Source: Isoetes taiwanensis
Lineage: Eukaryota > Streptophyta > Lycopodiopsida > Isoetales > Isoetaceae
Assembly (NCBI GenBank): GCA_021234155.1
Contig: JAJEKV010000067.1
Span: forward strand, 2,710,091 to 2,774,090
Reading direction: 5' to 3'
DNA length: 64,000 nt
The position numbers and the translations under genes were made by a program. Positions 22,146-34,862 of this stretch are shown piece by piece. How positions within the stretch are numbered: the stretch's first letter is position 1; each line of letters opens with the position of its first letter. A model generated the notes under the pieces. The model searched no databases and was not told the DNA's origin. It was given only the letters and a program-made list of their open reading frames with translations.

Positions 22146-23282
22146 TAATATATACAAGTTTTTGTACTATCAATGGGTTTGTCAACTATGGTCTATAAAC
22201 ATCTGGGAGTAAAATTCAAGCTTGAAAGGATTAGTATTAAAGTTGAGTGCCAATAATTAGGTTAGAAGAAGTCATAGGTCGATAATAAAGTCTTGTTTGT
22301 TCAAGTCGAATTCAAGTGAGTTGCACTATGACCTTATTGATCCAATCCCTAGGCTTTCTAAGCTTGGAAGCTTCAACTTTGTTGTTCCACGCTATCTTAT
22401 AAGAGGCATGGTGAAAGATTCCCTTAGATTCTTAAGATTCTATAAAGATTCCCCTACATTTCTGAAGATTATCTCAAGGTTCCTTTAGATTCTGCAATAT
22501 TCTATGTAGATTCTCTTTTATTCCTGTAGATTTTATGAAGATTCCCCTAGATTCTCCAAGATTCTATCAAGATTCCTCTGAATTCTCAAAGATTTTATAA
22601 ACATTTCCTTAGATTCCCCTAGATTTCCTAAGATTCTCTTGAGATTCCCCTACATTTTCAAAGATTATCCCAAGATTCCTCTAGATTTTCCAAGATTCCA
22701 TGTAGATTCTCTTAGGTTTTCAAAGATTCTATAAAGATTTCTCTAGAATCCCTAAGATTCTCTCAACATTCCTCTAGATTCTCCAAAATCCTATGAAGAT
22801 TCCCCTAGGTTCTCAAAGATTATCCCCTTACTCCTCTAGATTCCCCAAGATTCTATGAAGATTCCCCTAGATTACCCAAGATTCTATGAAGATTCTCTTA
22901 GATTCCATCAAGATTCCCTTAGATTCTCAAAAATTTTAAGAAGATTCCCTAGATTCCTAAAGATTCTCTTAGATTCCTTTAAGTTCTACAAAGATTCCCC
23001 TACATTCTAAGATCCTACAAAGATTCCCCTAGATTTTATTAAGATTCTCCAAGATTCTCTAAGATTCCATCTAGATTCCCATAATTCTTAAAGATTTCAT
23101 GAAGACTCCTCTAGATTGTCCTAGATTCCCAAAGATTTGTTTGAGATTCCGTAAGATTCTCTAAATATTCTCCTAGATTCTAAAAACACGTTTCAAGATT
23201 CCTCTAGATTCTTCAAGATTCTATGAAGATTCTACTACATTCCCTCAACTTACCATAGATTCCTTGAAAATTCTTAGTATTC
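22146..23282. repeat. AGATTC array, third unit
   Basis: It begins TATACAAGTTTTTGTACTATC, has about 250 bases of unique-looking sequence, then an AGATTC array from 22420 to 23250, and passes directly into repeat R. The order matches 2549-3880. Confidence 0.6.
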
Positions 23283-25275
23283 GATCACGTTGGCTCCAAC
23301 TGCGACAAAATAGTGCCAAAGCACCACTCCTTGGAAAGGTCTCGATGAGAGGAATCCAACAGTGTAGGCCCCACCTCTATCCGACCCCTCTACTGCAAGC
23401 TACGGGCCTTCGATGGCGATTAAACAAAAGGAAACTTCCTAGAAAGTCCATTCATAAATACTTTGCCACCTCACTACCGGTGCCTTTTTATTAATGAGGG
23501 TGCTAGGATTTATGCTCACCTTTTAATCTAACGGTTGAGATCTGTTGCACCAACTTTTTTTTTGCACCTTCCTTGCACCTTTTTCACAAAAATCAAGGGC
23601 TAGGATTGATTCTCCCCTTTCGATCCAACGGTTCAGGGATGTGGTGCATGCCCCCATGCATGCCCATGCATGCCCATCATGGCCATCCATGCACCTCAGT
23701 GAGGTGGCATTATCTTGGCCTTTCATTTCGTGATTCGAATCTTCCAAGAAAATTCTTTCGATCACATTGGCTCCAACTGCGACAAAATAGTGCCAAAGCA
23801 CCACTCCTTGGAAAGGTCTCGATGAGAGGAATCCAATGGCGTAGGCCGCACCTCTATCCGACCCCTCTACTGCAAGCTACGGGCCTTCGAAGGCGATTAA
23901 ACAAAAGGAAACTTCCTAGAAAGTCCATTCATAAATACTTTGCCACCTCACTACCTTTTTTTATTAATGAGGGTGCCTTTTTATTAATGAGGGTGCCACC
24001 TCACCTCCTTTAAAAGAACAAAATCAATTTAATATTAAAAAGTTAATGGCTAGAATTTATGCTCACCTTTTAATCTAACGGTTGAGATCTGTTGCACCAA
24101 CTTTTTTTTTGGCACCTTCCTTGCACCTTCTTCACAAAAATCAAGGGCTAGGATTGATTCTCCCCTTTCGATCCAACGGTTCGGGGATGTGGTGCATGCC
24201 CCCATGCATGCGCATGCATGCCCATCATGGCCATCCATGCACCTTAGTGAGGTGGCATTATCTTGGCCTTTCATTTCGTGATTGGACGGCTGGGATGAAT
24301 CTCTATGAACATGGGCATGGGATGACAAAACACACATCTAATACCTGTATAATGAGGGTGCCTTTTTATTAATGAGGGTGCCACCTCACCTCCTTTAAAA
24401 GAACAAAATCAATTTAATATTAAAAAGTTAATGGCTAGGATTTATGCTCACCTTTTAATCTAACGGTTGAGATCTGTTGCACCAACTTTTTTTTGGCACC
24501 TTCCTTGCACCTTCTTCACAAAAATCAAGTGCTAGGATTGATTCTCCTCTTTCGATCCAACGGTTCGGGGATGTGGTGCATGCCCCCATGCATGCCCATC
24601 ATGGACATCCATGCACCTCAGTGAGGTGGCATTATCTTGGCCTTTCATTTCGTGATTCGAAGATTCCAAGAAAATTCTTAGTATTCGATCACGTTGGCTC
24701 CAACTGCGATGAAATAGTGCCAAAGCACCACTCCTTGGAAAGGTCTCGATGAGAGGAATCCAACGGCATAGGCCCCACCTCTATCCGACCCCTCTACTGC
24801 AAGCTACGGGCCTTCGAAGGCGATTAAACAAAAGGAAACTTCCTAGAAAGTCCATTCATAAATACTTTGCCACCTCACTACCTTTTTTATTAATGAGGGT
24901 GCCTTTTTATTAATGAGGGTGCCACCTCATCTCCTTTAAAAGAACAAAATCAATTTAATATTAAAAAGTTAATGGCTAGGATTTATGCTCACCTTTTAAT
25001 CTAACAGTTGAGATCTGTCTCACCAACTTTTTTTTTGGCACCTTCCTTGCATCTTCTTCACAAAAATCAAGGGCTAGGATTGATTCTCCCCTTTCGATCC
25101 AACGGTTCGGGGATGTGGTGCATGCCCCAATGCATGCCCATCATGGCCATCCATGCACCTTAGTGAGGTGGCATTATCTTGGCCTTTCATTTCGTGATTG
25201 GACGGCTGGGATGAATCTCTATGAACATGGGCATGGGATGACAAAACACACATCTAATACCTGTATATATATTAG
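23283..25275 (+). repeat. Repeat R, tandem partial copies
   Basis: R starts (CGATCAC..TTGGCTCCAACTG) occur at 23283, 23759 and 24687. A further partial copy joins at about 24350 through a shared TTTTTATTAATGAGGGTGCC word, which is itself duplicated. Each copy has ATCTAACGGTTGAGATCTG, ATCCAACGGTTCGGGGATG and GCATGCCCCCATGCATG blocks. The last copy ends ACACATCTAATACCTGTATATA. No protein-coding frame is supported. Confidence 0.75.
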
Positions 25276-25289
25276 TGATATATATATAT

Positions 25290-25588
25290 ATTTTAAATTC
25301 AAATTTCGTCTGTGAAACCTTCAATTTACAGCACGCTGCGAAGTTTTTTCAGCGTCACGCTAAACGAAGGTTTCGCAGACGCGAACCCCCGAAAAAATTT
25401 CACAGTCTGTTTTTTTTCGCCAGACTGAAAAAAAATTCACGACGCTTTCGGCGAAGCTTTTCAGACGCTGAATTTTTTTCCGGCCGGCGAGGTTTTTATA
25501 CGTTAAATACGTATTTTATTAAAAAATACGTATTTTTTGACTTTATACGTCAGGAATTTTAATTTTGTACGTATAGAACCTATCCCTG
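25290..25588. mobile_element. hAT-like element, right-end remnant
   Basis: The right terminus is GAACCTATCCCTG (25576-25588), the reverse complement of CAGGGATAGGTTC. The subterminal sequence (TACGTATTTTTTGAC, TTTATACGT) is the reverse complement of that at 29840-29935. Inside are GCGTC-type words (TTTCAGACGC and relatives). The left terminus is missing. The element abuts an X LTR at 25589. Confidence 0.6.
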
Positions 25589-28500
25589 GCTATGAGTGGC
25601 TCATGCTTTTTGATAAAGGATTGGGTGTTGCTTATCTATTGATGTGAACCTAGATTCAGAGATGGAATTTGCAGGCTTTGTTTGATAGATACATTGGATC
25701 TAACTGAGGAATGATGGAGGAAACTTAATAGAAGCATATGGGCTCTTCCCAAGCAGTTGGGCATAGTTAGGAAGGCCAAAATTGCTGCCTAGCAGTCAGA
25801 TTTGAGACAATAGAGTCGAATTTGAATCACTTCAAGGCTTATGGATAGAGTCCAAAAGCTGGTCCAGCTCTGAGCAGCAAAAAAAATCCAGCTCAGAGAC
25901 TTCGAAATGGGCTGCAATAGCACCCAAATGGGCCGAAATTGAAGCTACGTGGGTGGTTGGAATGAATCACGAGTCGACATGGCTGTTCCAAGAGTTGTTT
26001 GAAGAGATCCTCCAAATGACCCAACCGCCTCAAAACGCATCAAAACCAATTGAATCGGGTTGATTTGAGTTGGGAGCAGATCGATTTGGACCGGGGTAAG
26101 TAAGTGGAGAATCGTGCTAAAATTAGAGCCAAAGGGGCGAAAATAGGTCTGTGTTGCTTCCCATTTGTTTGTTTCCTGTAACTTTTGGGTTTTGGTCTTA
26201 ATTTGTTGTTTATATTTGGAATTGCAAATTTGTTGCTTTGAGTTCATTGTTGGCATGTTAAAAACTATAAAGCTATGTAATCATAGAAGGAATTGGGTTG
26301 TGCCTTGGCTTAAGGAAAGGCCTAGCCAAAGATAGAAAATTTGAGCATGAAGAGTCGGGCATAAATAATAACAAACAAGAGGAATTAGCATTCTATGAAT
26401 GGTGGAAATAATTTAACTAAGAGAATATATATGATACATTTATAAGAATAATAAGCTAATCATGATTTTGGGCTCCCCGGGATGTTCCTAGATGGGGCCT
26501 AGGTCCGAATCCTTTGACATGTGATATAAGCGCTTGGGTCGAGGTCCTATGGAGTTTTAAGCCGAAGAGCTGCATTTGGAGTTCCACATTAGATGTGTTA
26601 ATAAATCCTTTAGCTAAGGAAAGTGGGTTTTAATTAAAATATTAAAACCTTAGCTAACAATTGTTAAAGATAAGTTAAAGAGTGGAACCTTGGAGATCAA
26701 CTGAAGTTGGGGCTGAGATAGAGCAATATGAGGTATATGGAGTGTCCAGATGAGGCTATGGCATGGAGCAATCGTAAGTCTAAGTGTATAACTATAAGTT
26801 TTAAGTTGTTGAGTCAGTATTTTTTATCGGAGGCATCATAGCTAATGGATTATCCTCATGGGAGAATGGTAAGGTTTGCATTTTGTGGATTGGTAGCATC
26901 TTTCCTTGTCGTAGCTACATCAATGATAATTAGGCTTATGGCTTCCTCGACGTGTTTGGATTGCAATCATTATCTTCATCGCTAACCTAGCTACTTCAAC
27001 TTGGGCAGCTTTGGGCAACATCGCCAGCTAGTATGATCTAGGCACATGTTTAATACTTGTCTAATGAACTTCTCATGTTATGGTCTTGCATTGTCCCTCT
27101 GTTGATCTTGATCTTTTGTTATGTACTTGAACCTCCTGGGTCGGACTTCTAGGTTCGTGGCCTAGTTTGTCCCGCATGCTCATGTACATCCGTGATTCTC
27201 TCCCGGTATTCTTGTGCTCTGTGACACCGGGCGCTAGTTCTCCCGGCCGGGATTGCTACGCCGATCAACTCTTGTGAACTCCATGGTAAGAGGTCCTCCA
27301 AATGCCGCACGTGGGGTCGGGAAGGGTATGCGATAATGAGGTTCACCCCACCAACTCCTCGCCAACCCGGCTCTAATGTGAGCTGGCCGGCATTTCTCTG
27401 CTAACGTGGCCCGCATGTAGGCTGGCCGAGCTACCCATTGTCCCGAGCTATATTTCTCGATGTTTTGTTATTCGGCTATGTTCTTTGCTTTTGTTGCTTA
27501 GAGGTTGGTATTTACTTGGATTATGTTGTCATTGTCTTAGCACTGTACTCATGTAGGATTTTCCGTCTGTGTTTGTGCTTATCCAAGATTTCCAGAGTAT
27601 CTCCATGCATGCAGTGGCAGCCAGGGATCCCCACTTAGTCACGAGGACTAACCCCAATGAGTGCATGTGCAAAGAATAAGCAAGGAATGGCAAAGGCAGG
27701 TGTAATGAGGATCGTGGTTGAGCCAAGCTCCCGGTTGAATTGTTCACAATTAGATGTTATGTTTGTTGAGAATATGGATTCTTTGGATGTTAATGTTATC
27801 TGATTATATTGAGATCATAAGTATTTTGCTTATTGAGTTTTGAGCGTGTCATTTCAACTTTGCAAGAGGAAGATTCAATTCTTCACCATATTCAATTGTT
27901 TGTCACACCAACCTAGAATCAGCGCAGTATTGACAAGATCCCGAGTTGCCTAGAGGGTCAACTCGGCAGGCTCGTCACAATTGGTATCAGAGCGTGTTGG
28001 ATCTTTGGGAGTTGGCTTGTGTGGTTGTGGCATTGTGATGCTAATGGTTTTTCTTCGCAGACATCGCCAGATGGTATCCTCAGAGGGAGGAGCAGTATCT
28101 AGAGGGGGTTAGCATATGAAGGTGCTAAGCAAGAATTCCCCATGTAAGCATCAGAAGTAGCTTTCGACGATGTAGAGGTACAGCTTTCCTTGTATAGATT
28201 TGGTGTATATATGATCATGATAGTTCTAGAGGATTTGACAAGTGCTGCTAAGATCTGTGATCGACCCATGAGGACATGGGTTAATTTTTAGAAGGGGAGA
28301 CCAGAACGGTCCCGCCCCTTGACAGCCTAATATACATTTTTTGTGTATGGTACATATATGAGTTGTATATGTACCTATGGCATGCATGCAGCATGAGCTC
28401 ATGTAAACAAAGGGTTTACAAAGAAGGCAATGTTGGAAAGAGGGCTTTGGCAAACGTGAGGGTTTTTTTTGCAAGAGAAGGCTTGGGGAGCTTTGTGGTG

Positions 28501-29480
28501 CTGAGGAGGAGGCCAGTGGAGGCGCCCAGAGGAGATTGCATCCAAGCTGTGGAGGCAAGACGGCATCGATCGTTCTTCTCTTTCGGTGGGGGGCTTTTCT
28601 CAGTAGATTCTATAGATCACATGGTCATTGCTATGAGTGGCTCATGCTTTTGATAAAGGATTGGGTGTTGCTTATCTATTGATGTGAACCTAGATTCAGA
28701 GATGGAATTTGCAGGCTTTGTTTGATAGATAGCATTGGATCTAACTGAGGAATGATGGAGGAAACTTAATAGAAGCATATGGGCTCTTCCCAAGCAGTTG
28801 GGCATAGTTAGGAAGGTCGAAATTGCTGCCTAGCAAATCATTTGAGACAATAGAGTCGAATTTGAATCACCGCAAGGCTTATGGATAGAGTCCAAAAGCT
28901 GGTCCAGCTCGAGGCAAAGAAAATCCAGCTCCGAGACTTCTGGAAATGGGCTGCAATAGCACCCAAATGGGCCGAAATTGAAGCTACGGGTGGTTGGAAT
29001 GAATCACGAGCCGACATGGTTGTGTTCGCGGTTGTTTGAAGAGATCCTCCAAAATGACCAACCGCCTCAAAATGCATCAAAACCAGTTGAATCGGGTTGA
29101 TTTGAGTTGGGAGCAGATCGATTTGGACCGTGGGCTGTAAGTAAGGGAGAATCGTGCTAAAATTTAGAGCCAAAGGGCGAAATAGGTCTGTGTTGCTTCC
29201 CTCGCTTGTTTGTTTCCCTCGTAACTTTTGGGTTTTGGTCTTAATTTGTTGTTTATATTTGGAATTGCAAATTTGTTGCTTTGAGTTCATTGTTGGCATG
29301 TTAAAAACTATAAAGCTATGTAATCATAGAAGGAATTGGGTTGTGCCTTGGCTTAAGGAAAGTCTAGCTAGCATAGAAAATTTGAGCATGAAGAGTCGGG
29401 CATAAATAATAACAAACGCGAGGGAATGGCGAAGTGGTGGAAATTTAACCAAGAGAATACATCTTATATTATAATGTTAT
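25589..29480 (+). mobile_element. LTR retrotransposon X, copy 1 (both LTRs truncated)
   Basis: Parts are: 5' LTR remainder 25589-27979 ending CTCGTCACA; primer site TGGTATCAGAGC at 27982-27993 (initiator tRNA-Met); an interior of only about 320 bp; a purine tract AGAAGGGGAGA at 28290-28300; then a 3' LTR from about 28303 that is cut off near 29480. Open frames within the LTR are on the opposite strand, not conserved among copies, and are not genes. X is therefore non-autonomous and must borrow gag and pol. Confidence 0.75.
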
Positions 29481-29646
29481 TCGCAGGTCCACTTTAAATG
29501 GTTGAGATTTTACGTTCACCGTCATCTCGATTAGGCCCCACTTTATTTGGAAGGTCTTCGCCTCGCTTTGGCCTCCATGCTACCCGATTTTTTCAAACGA
29601 CCTTAGCGAAGGTCTCGTGTCTCTCGCCCACTTTAGTCTCCCAGCT

Positions 29647-31480
29647 ATGAAGGCCAATATAGTGCGAGTAGGATTAAGGGCATCAAGACAACATGCAGCA
29701 GAAATTAGGTTGCCTCCTGCAGAGGTCAACTGGAAAACGCGAGACAAAACCAAGTTTTTCTTTTTAGGTGCGGCTCTTTTCCCAGGAGTTTAAGGCATGC
29801 TCTATCCTTCAGTAGTACTTACTCAACAACAAGTATATCCAGGGATAGGTTCTATACGTACAAAATTAAAATTTCTGACGTATAAAGTTAAAAAATACGT
29901 ATTTTTTAATAAAATACGTATTTAACGTATAAATACCTCGTGGGAAAAAAATTTCCCAGCGACGCGAAACCTTTGTGAAAGGCGTCTGCTGAAAATTTTT
30001 CGCAGACGCCGAATAGAAAGAATCGCTGCCGAAGGACAAAGTTCGACATTCGGCGACGCTGAAAGCTTAAATAGCGTGACGCTGAAAATTTTTTCAGACG
30101 CTTATCTATCATTTCATTTCGGACGCCGAAAGCAAATAGCGTTCAAAAAAAAAATACGGCAAAAAATACGGCAAAAACAATTCGGTACGTCGAAAAGATT
30201 TTACAGACGCTGGTAACAAATCTAAATCGCTGCGAAAAAAGTCCACAGACGCCTTGGGCGTTGTTTTCACAGACGCCGAAAAAATTTTGGTTTCACAGAC
30301 GCTGCTTCGGCGGTTTTCACAGACGCGAAAAATTTTTCGCAGACGCTGATATAGTTGTTTTCACAGACGCCGAAAATCTTCCGACACGCCGGAATTGTTT
30401 TTTGTCAGATTTTTTTGCGTTTTATACTAAAATTTGTGCGTATCATACAATTCATAATGATTCGTGATAAAACGTGACAAAGATATTGAACCTATCCCCG
30501 AGTATATCCAGTAAAGATTTCTTGCACACGCTAGGATTAAACGCGCTTTCAAGATGAAGGAAATGCAGTCCTTGATTGCCGCCTCACGTAAAGCCTACTT
30601 TCTCAAGAACCCTAGCAAATCTCGGCTCGGGACGGTGGTCGGAAAGTCTATCACAAAACAACTACCTCCTTCCGACAGATCTGAATGGGCAAGTAAGTCT
30701 TATGTTCTTATGTTGGCTTTTGTTCAAGGCCTCAAATATTCTTAACCTCTTATATGTTGTCTTCAATCCAACTTTATTTGGCCCATGTTCCATGCCAGTT
30801 GGGTTCGATGCACAGGGCCGACCTAAAACTTTCCATGCTTCAACATTCCTCCCAGTAGTACGAGGTGCACACTCCAGATTGACCTTCAACAGCTTCAACA
30901 GCTTCGGCCTTCGCATCTATCACGGCAAGCAGCAGTCAGTATGGGGCTCCTGCATCCCTTTGTCTTACATTCTTATTTAGTGGATCTTATGCACAGTGGC
31001 CTTCAAAAATCATATGGTAGAATAGAAGAAATCATATAATGGTATAGAAGATGACGTTGGCCGTTTTGCTATGTGATGGGATTTTGACATATGTGACAGC
31101 CTTTTTATCTCATGTTCATAGCAGAATATATTTCCTGAGTTTAAATGAGCTTATATAGCAGATATGGTGACATTGTTGCATCTAGATGTGAAGCGACCAT
31201 GTTATGTGGCAGTCAGGATGTACATGCGGCTGCTAGGGAGCTTTTTGCTTTGTGCCCAGAGTGATCGTCCACCAAAGAAATATGGATGGTACTACTGTTG
31301 CAAGACCAAGAGATGATGTTCAAAACAAGATGTTAATTGATGTTATTGATTCTCCAGCTGAGTTTTGTAGAGCAGGAGAAAGAGGGTTAGTTTTTGAAGC
31401 ATTTAAGCCTCTCACTGAAGCTGGACTTTATTCTGACATCAACATGATAAACTCTCTCTGCAAATTATGGAACTGTTGAG
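29647..31480 (+). pseudogene. Decayed unidentified multi-exon gene, split by a hAT element
   Basis: Exon-like segments lie at 29647-29770 (from ATG-AAG-GCC), at about 29778-29839 joined across the hAT element to 30509-30692, then at 30799-30945 and about 31160-31260. Excluding the hAT element, one frame reads through except for two TAG/TAA codons at positions where Q is plausible. The intron 30693-30798 has a perfect donor (CAA|GTAAGT) and acceptor (TGCCAG), and it keeps the frame (30554 ATG frame into G-F-D-A-Q-G-R-P-K). No family is recognised. A similar open segment (I-D-S-P-A-E-F-C-R-A-G-E) occurs twice at 31335 and 31565. Confidence 0.4.
29840..30500. mobile_element. Small non-autonomous hAT-like element with an 8-bp target duplication
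   Basis: The termini are CAGGGATAGGTTC (29840-29852) and GAACCTATCCCCG (30488-30500). The flanking 8-bp duplication is AGTATATC (29832-29839 and 30501-30508). CAGGG-type ends and 8-bp duplications are hAT hallmarks. The interior holds about ten TTTCACAGACGC-type motifs in one orientation (30070-30390), resembling subterminal transposase-binding arrays. No transposase is encoded. Confidence 0.75.
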
Positions 31481-31760
31481 GCACATGATCTTTCTCTGTA
31501 AATGGTTGAGCAAGGGTATGGTTCGCATGTTCCATGGATTTTGTAATGACAATGATTCAATCCGCATGTTATTGATTCTCCAGCTGAGTTTTGTAGAGCA
31601 GGAGAAAGAGGGTTAGCTTTTGAAGCATTTAAACCTCTCAATGCAGTTGGACTCTATTCTGACATCTTGATAAACTCTCTCTGCAAAATATGACGTCGTC
31701 ATGATAAACTCTCTCTCCAAAATATGGAACTGATAAGGCACATAATCTTTCTCTAGATTC
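31335..31760 (+). repeat. Imperfect tandem duplication of an exon-like segment
   Basis: Two copies of about 190 bp (31335-31500 and 31565-31760) share TGTTATTGATTCTCCAGCTG, GTTTTGTAGAGCAGGAGAAA and AAACTCTCTCTGCAAA. The second contains a further small internal duplication of GATAAACTCTCTC. The region 31761-32627 has nothing I can support beyond AT-rich sequence. Confidence 0.65.
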
Positions 31761-32627
31761 GCACGTTCAATGGATTTTTAAAGACAATGATTTTAATAAG
31801 ATCTACTGTGATGTATTCCTAAATGTACCTTGCATATGAAGAAGTTTAAAACATGTACTCTTTTGGGCAATATCATATATGGTGCAATAACAGAAAACAA
31901 CTTCTGTTTGGCAATATATCTCTGATGTGTGTCAACTGATATTTGTTATTAAAAAACACAAGTACAGCTGGCAGTTGAAGTTAAATGGGACATGTCCATT
32001 ACTTATTCTAAGGAAAAAAGGTTGTATTATATAATAACAACTTACTGCGCCTTCATTATTCTACTGCACCTTTTGGCAAGCACCTTTTGGCATGGCAATA
32101 AGTTTGCAAGGCAGTAAGGTAATAAGTTTGCAAGGCATTATAAGGCTAAGGCTGGATTGATTCTTGGAAATGAGGCTTCAAATGCCAGATGCGTCTGAGC
32201 CGAAGTTCTTAGTGATGCTTAGCAACCAAGCTAGATTTATAAGAAACTAGCAACTAAGTAAATACCAAGTAAGTAAAGTGAGACATTTCTCTTACAATTT
32301 CCTCACTCATAATTCAAGGCTGTGATATAACTGGTTCCACTCTGTTTTTTTGGAACCCAATTAACACACACAAACAACTATTAGGTGTCTAACACGTATT
32401 ATTCTCTTGAAAGCCCCATGGATCTGTTACATAACATAGATATCCATAGGGCTGATATATATAATTATTCCCTCTGTCTTGAATATAGACAATTGCCTAT
32501 GCCCTATATTAGGGCAAAGGCGTTGAAACATGCCCCTACATAAATCAAAAATCAATATTGACACACAATCTATGTATGCTGCAACGTGCAATTGCTATCC
32601 CCTACACGATCATGCCGCATATTCCAT

Positions 32628-32734
32628 ATCGTGTCATTTCAACTGTGCAAGAGGAAGATTCAATTCTTCACCATATTCAATTGTTTGTCACACCAACCTA
32701 GAATCAGCGCAGTATTGACAAGATCCCGAGTTGA
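32628..32734 (+). repeat. X LTR fragment, forward
   Basis: CGTGTCATTTCAACTGTGCA to GATCCCGAGTTG matches the part of the X LTR near its 3' end. It switches directly to the inverted X LTR at 32735. Confidence 0.7.
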
Positions 32735-34833
32735 CCGCTGATGTTGCCCAAGCTGCCCAAGTTGAAGTAGCTAGGTTACTGATGAAGATAATGATTGCAA
32801 TCCAAACACGTCGAGGAAGCCATAAGCCTAATTATCATTGATGTAGCTACGACAAGGAAAGATGCTACCAATCCACAAAATGCAAACCTTACCATTCTCC
32901 CATGAGGATAATCCATTAGCTATGATGCCTCTGATAAAATACAGCTCAACAACTTAAAACTTATAGTTATACACTTAGACTTACAGTGCTCCATGCCATA
33001 GCCTCATCTGGACACTCCATATACCTCATATTGCTCTCTCTCATTTAACTTCAGGTTGATCTCCAAGGTTCCACTCTTTAACTTATCTTTAACAATTGTT
33101 AGCTAAGGTTTTAATATTTTAATTAAAACCCACTTTCCTTAGCTAAAGGATTTATTAACACATCCAATGTGGAACTCCAAATGCCGCTCTTTAAACTTAA
33201 AACTCCATAGGACCTCCCGACCGCGAATCGCTTATATCACATGTCAAAGGATTCCGACCTAGGCCCCATCTCCTAACATCCCCAGAGCCCAAAATCATGA
33301 TTAGCTTATTATTCTTATAAATGTATCATATATATTCTCTTAGTTAAATTATTTCCACCATTCATAGAATGCTAATTCCCTCTTGTTTGTTATTATTTAT
33401 GCCCACTCTTCATGCTCAAATTTTCTATCTTTGGCTAGGCCTTTCCTTAAGCCAAGGCACAACCCAATTCCTTCTATGATTACATAGCTTTATAGTTTTT
33501 AACATGCCAACAATGAACTCAAAGCAACAAATTTGCAATTCCAAATATAAACAACAAATTAAGACCAAAACCCAAAAGTTACGAAAACAAACAAGCAGGA
33601 AGCAACCTGAGACCTATTTCGCCCCTTTGGCTCTAATTTTAGCACGATTCTCCACTTACTTACTTACAGCCCACAGTCCAAATCGATCTGCTCCCAACTC
33701 AAATCAACCCGATTCAACCGGTTTTGATGCATTTTGAGGCGGTTGGGTCATTTGGAGGATCTCTTCAAACAACTGCTCAAGAACAGCCATGTCGACTCGT
33801 GATTCATTCCAACCAGCCCTCAGTAGCTTCAATTTCGGCCCATTTGGGTGCTATTGCAGCCCATTTCCAGGAGTCTCAGAGCTGGATTATTGCTGCCTCA
33901 AAGCTGAACCAGCTTTTTGGGCTCTATCCGTAAGCCTTGAAGTGATTCAAATTCGACTCTATCGTCTCAAATCGACTGCTAGGCAGCAATTTCGCCTTCC
34001 TAACTATGCCCACTGCTTGGGAAGAGCCCATATGCTTCTATTAAGTTTCCTCAACCATTCCACGGTTAGATCCAATTGCTATCTATTTAACAAAGCCCAG
34101 AAATTCCATCTCTCAATCTAGGTTCACATCAATAGATAAGCAACTCCCAATCCTTTATCGAAAGCATGAGCCAATCATAGCAAATGACCATATGATCTAT
34201 AGAATCTAGAGAAAAGCCCCCACCGAAAGAGAAGAACGATCGATGCCGCCTTGCCTCCACGCCTTGGATGCAATCTCCTCCGGGCGCCTCCACTGGCCTC
34301 CTCCTCGGCACCACAAAGCTCCCCAAGCCTTCTCTTGCAAAAAAAACCTCATGTTTGCCAAAGCCCTCTTTTCCAACATTGCCTTCTTTGTAAACCCTTT
34401 GTTTACATGAGCTCATGTTTGCATGCATGCCATAGGTACATATACAACTCATATATGTACCATACACAAATGTGTATATTAGATCTGTCAAGGGGCCAGA
34501 CCGTTCACTGATCTCCCCTTCTAAAAATTAACCCATGTCCTCATGGGTCGATCCTGATCTTAGCAAAGACTTGTCAAATCCTCTAGAACTATCATGATCA
34601 TATATACACCAAATCTATACAAGGAAAGTCCTCCTCTACATCGTCCGAAAGCTACTTCTGATGCTTACATGGGGAATTCTTGCTTAGCACCTTCATATGC
34701 TAACCCCCTCTAGATACTGCTCCTCCCTCTGAGGATACCATCTGCTGATGTCTCTGAAAGAGAAAAACCATTAGCATCACAATGCCACAACCACACAAGC
34801 CAACTCCCAAAGATCCAACACGCTCTGATACCC
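32735..34833 (-). mobile_element. Element X, inverted part (LTR, purine tract, interior, primer site)
   Basis: On the minus strand from right to left: primer site (GCTCTGATACC on +, ending about 34833), the ~320-bp interior, the purine tract (TCTCCCCTTCT on +, about 34515-34525), then the LTR from about 34509 down to 32735. It is the mirror image of 34838-34862 plus 47975-49689. Confidence 0.75.
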
Positions 34834-34862
34834 GTATCAGAGCGTGTTGGATCTTTGGGAGT

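Noticed and set aside
29840-30500. Mutator-like (MULE) assignment from a 9-11 bp duplication
   Set aside because: The extra matching bases (CAG) are the first bases of the CAGGG terminus itself. An 8-bp duplication with CAGGG ends fits hAT better.
30554-30745. Stand-alone 63-aa gene starting M-K-E-M-Q-S
   Set aside because: The frame continues upstream across the hAT insertion and downstream through a spliced intron, so it is part of a larger decayed gene.
34738-34775. Hammerhead-like CTGATG..GAAA core
   Set aside because: The conserved A after CTGATG is missing and stems I and III do not form. No hammerhead was found in the Penelope-like repeats either.
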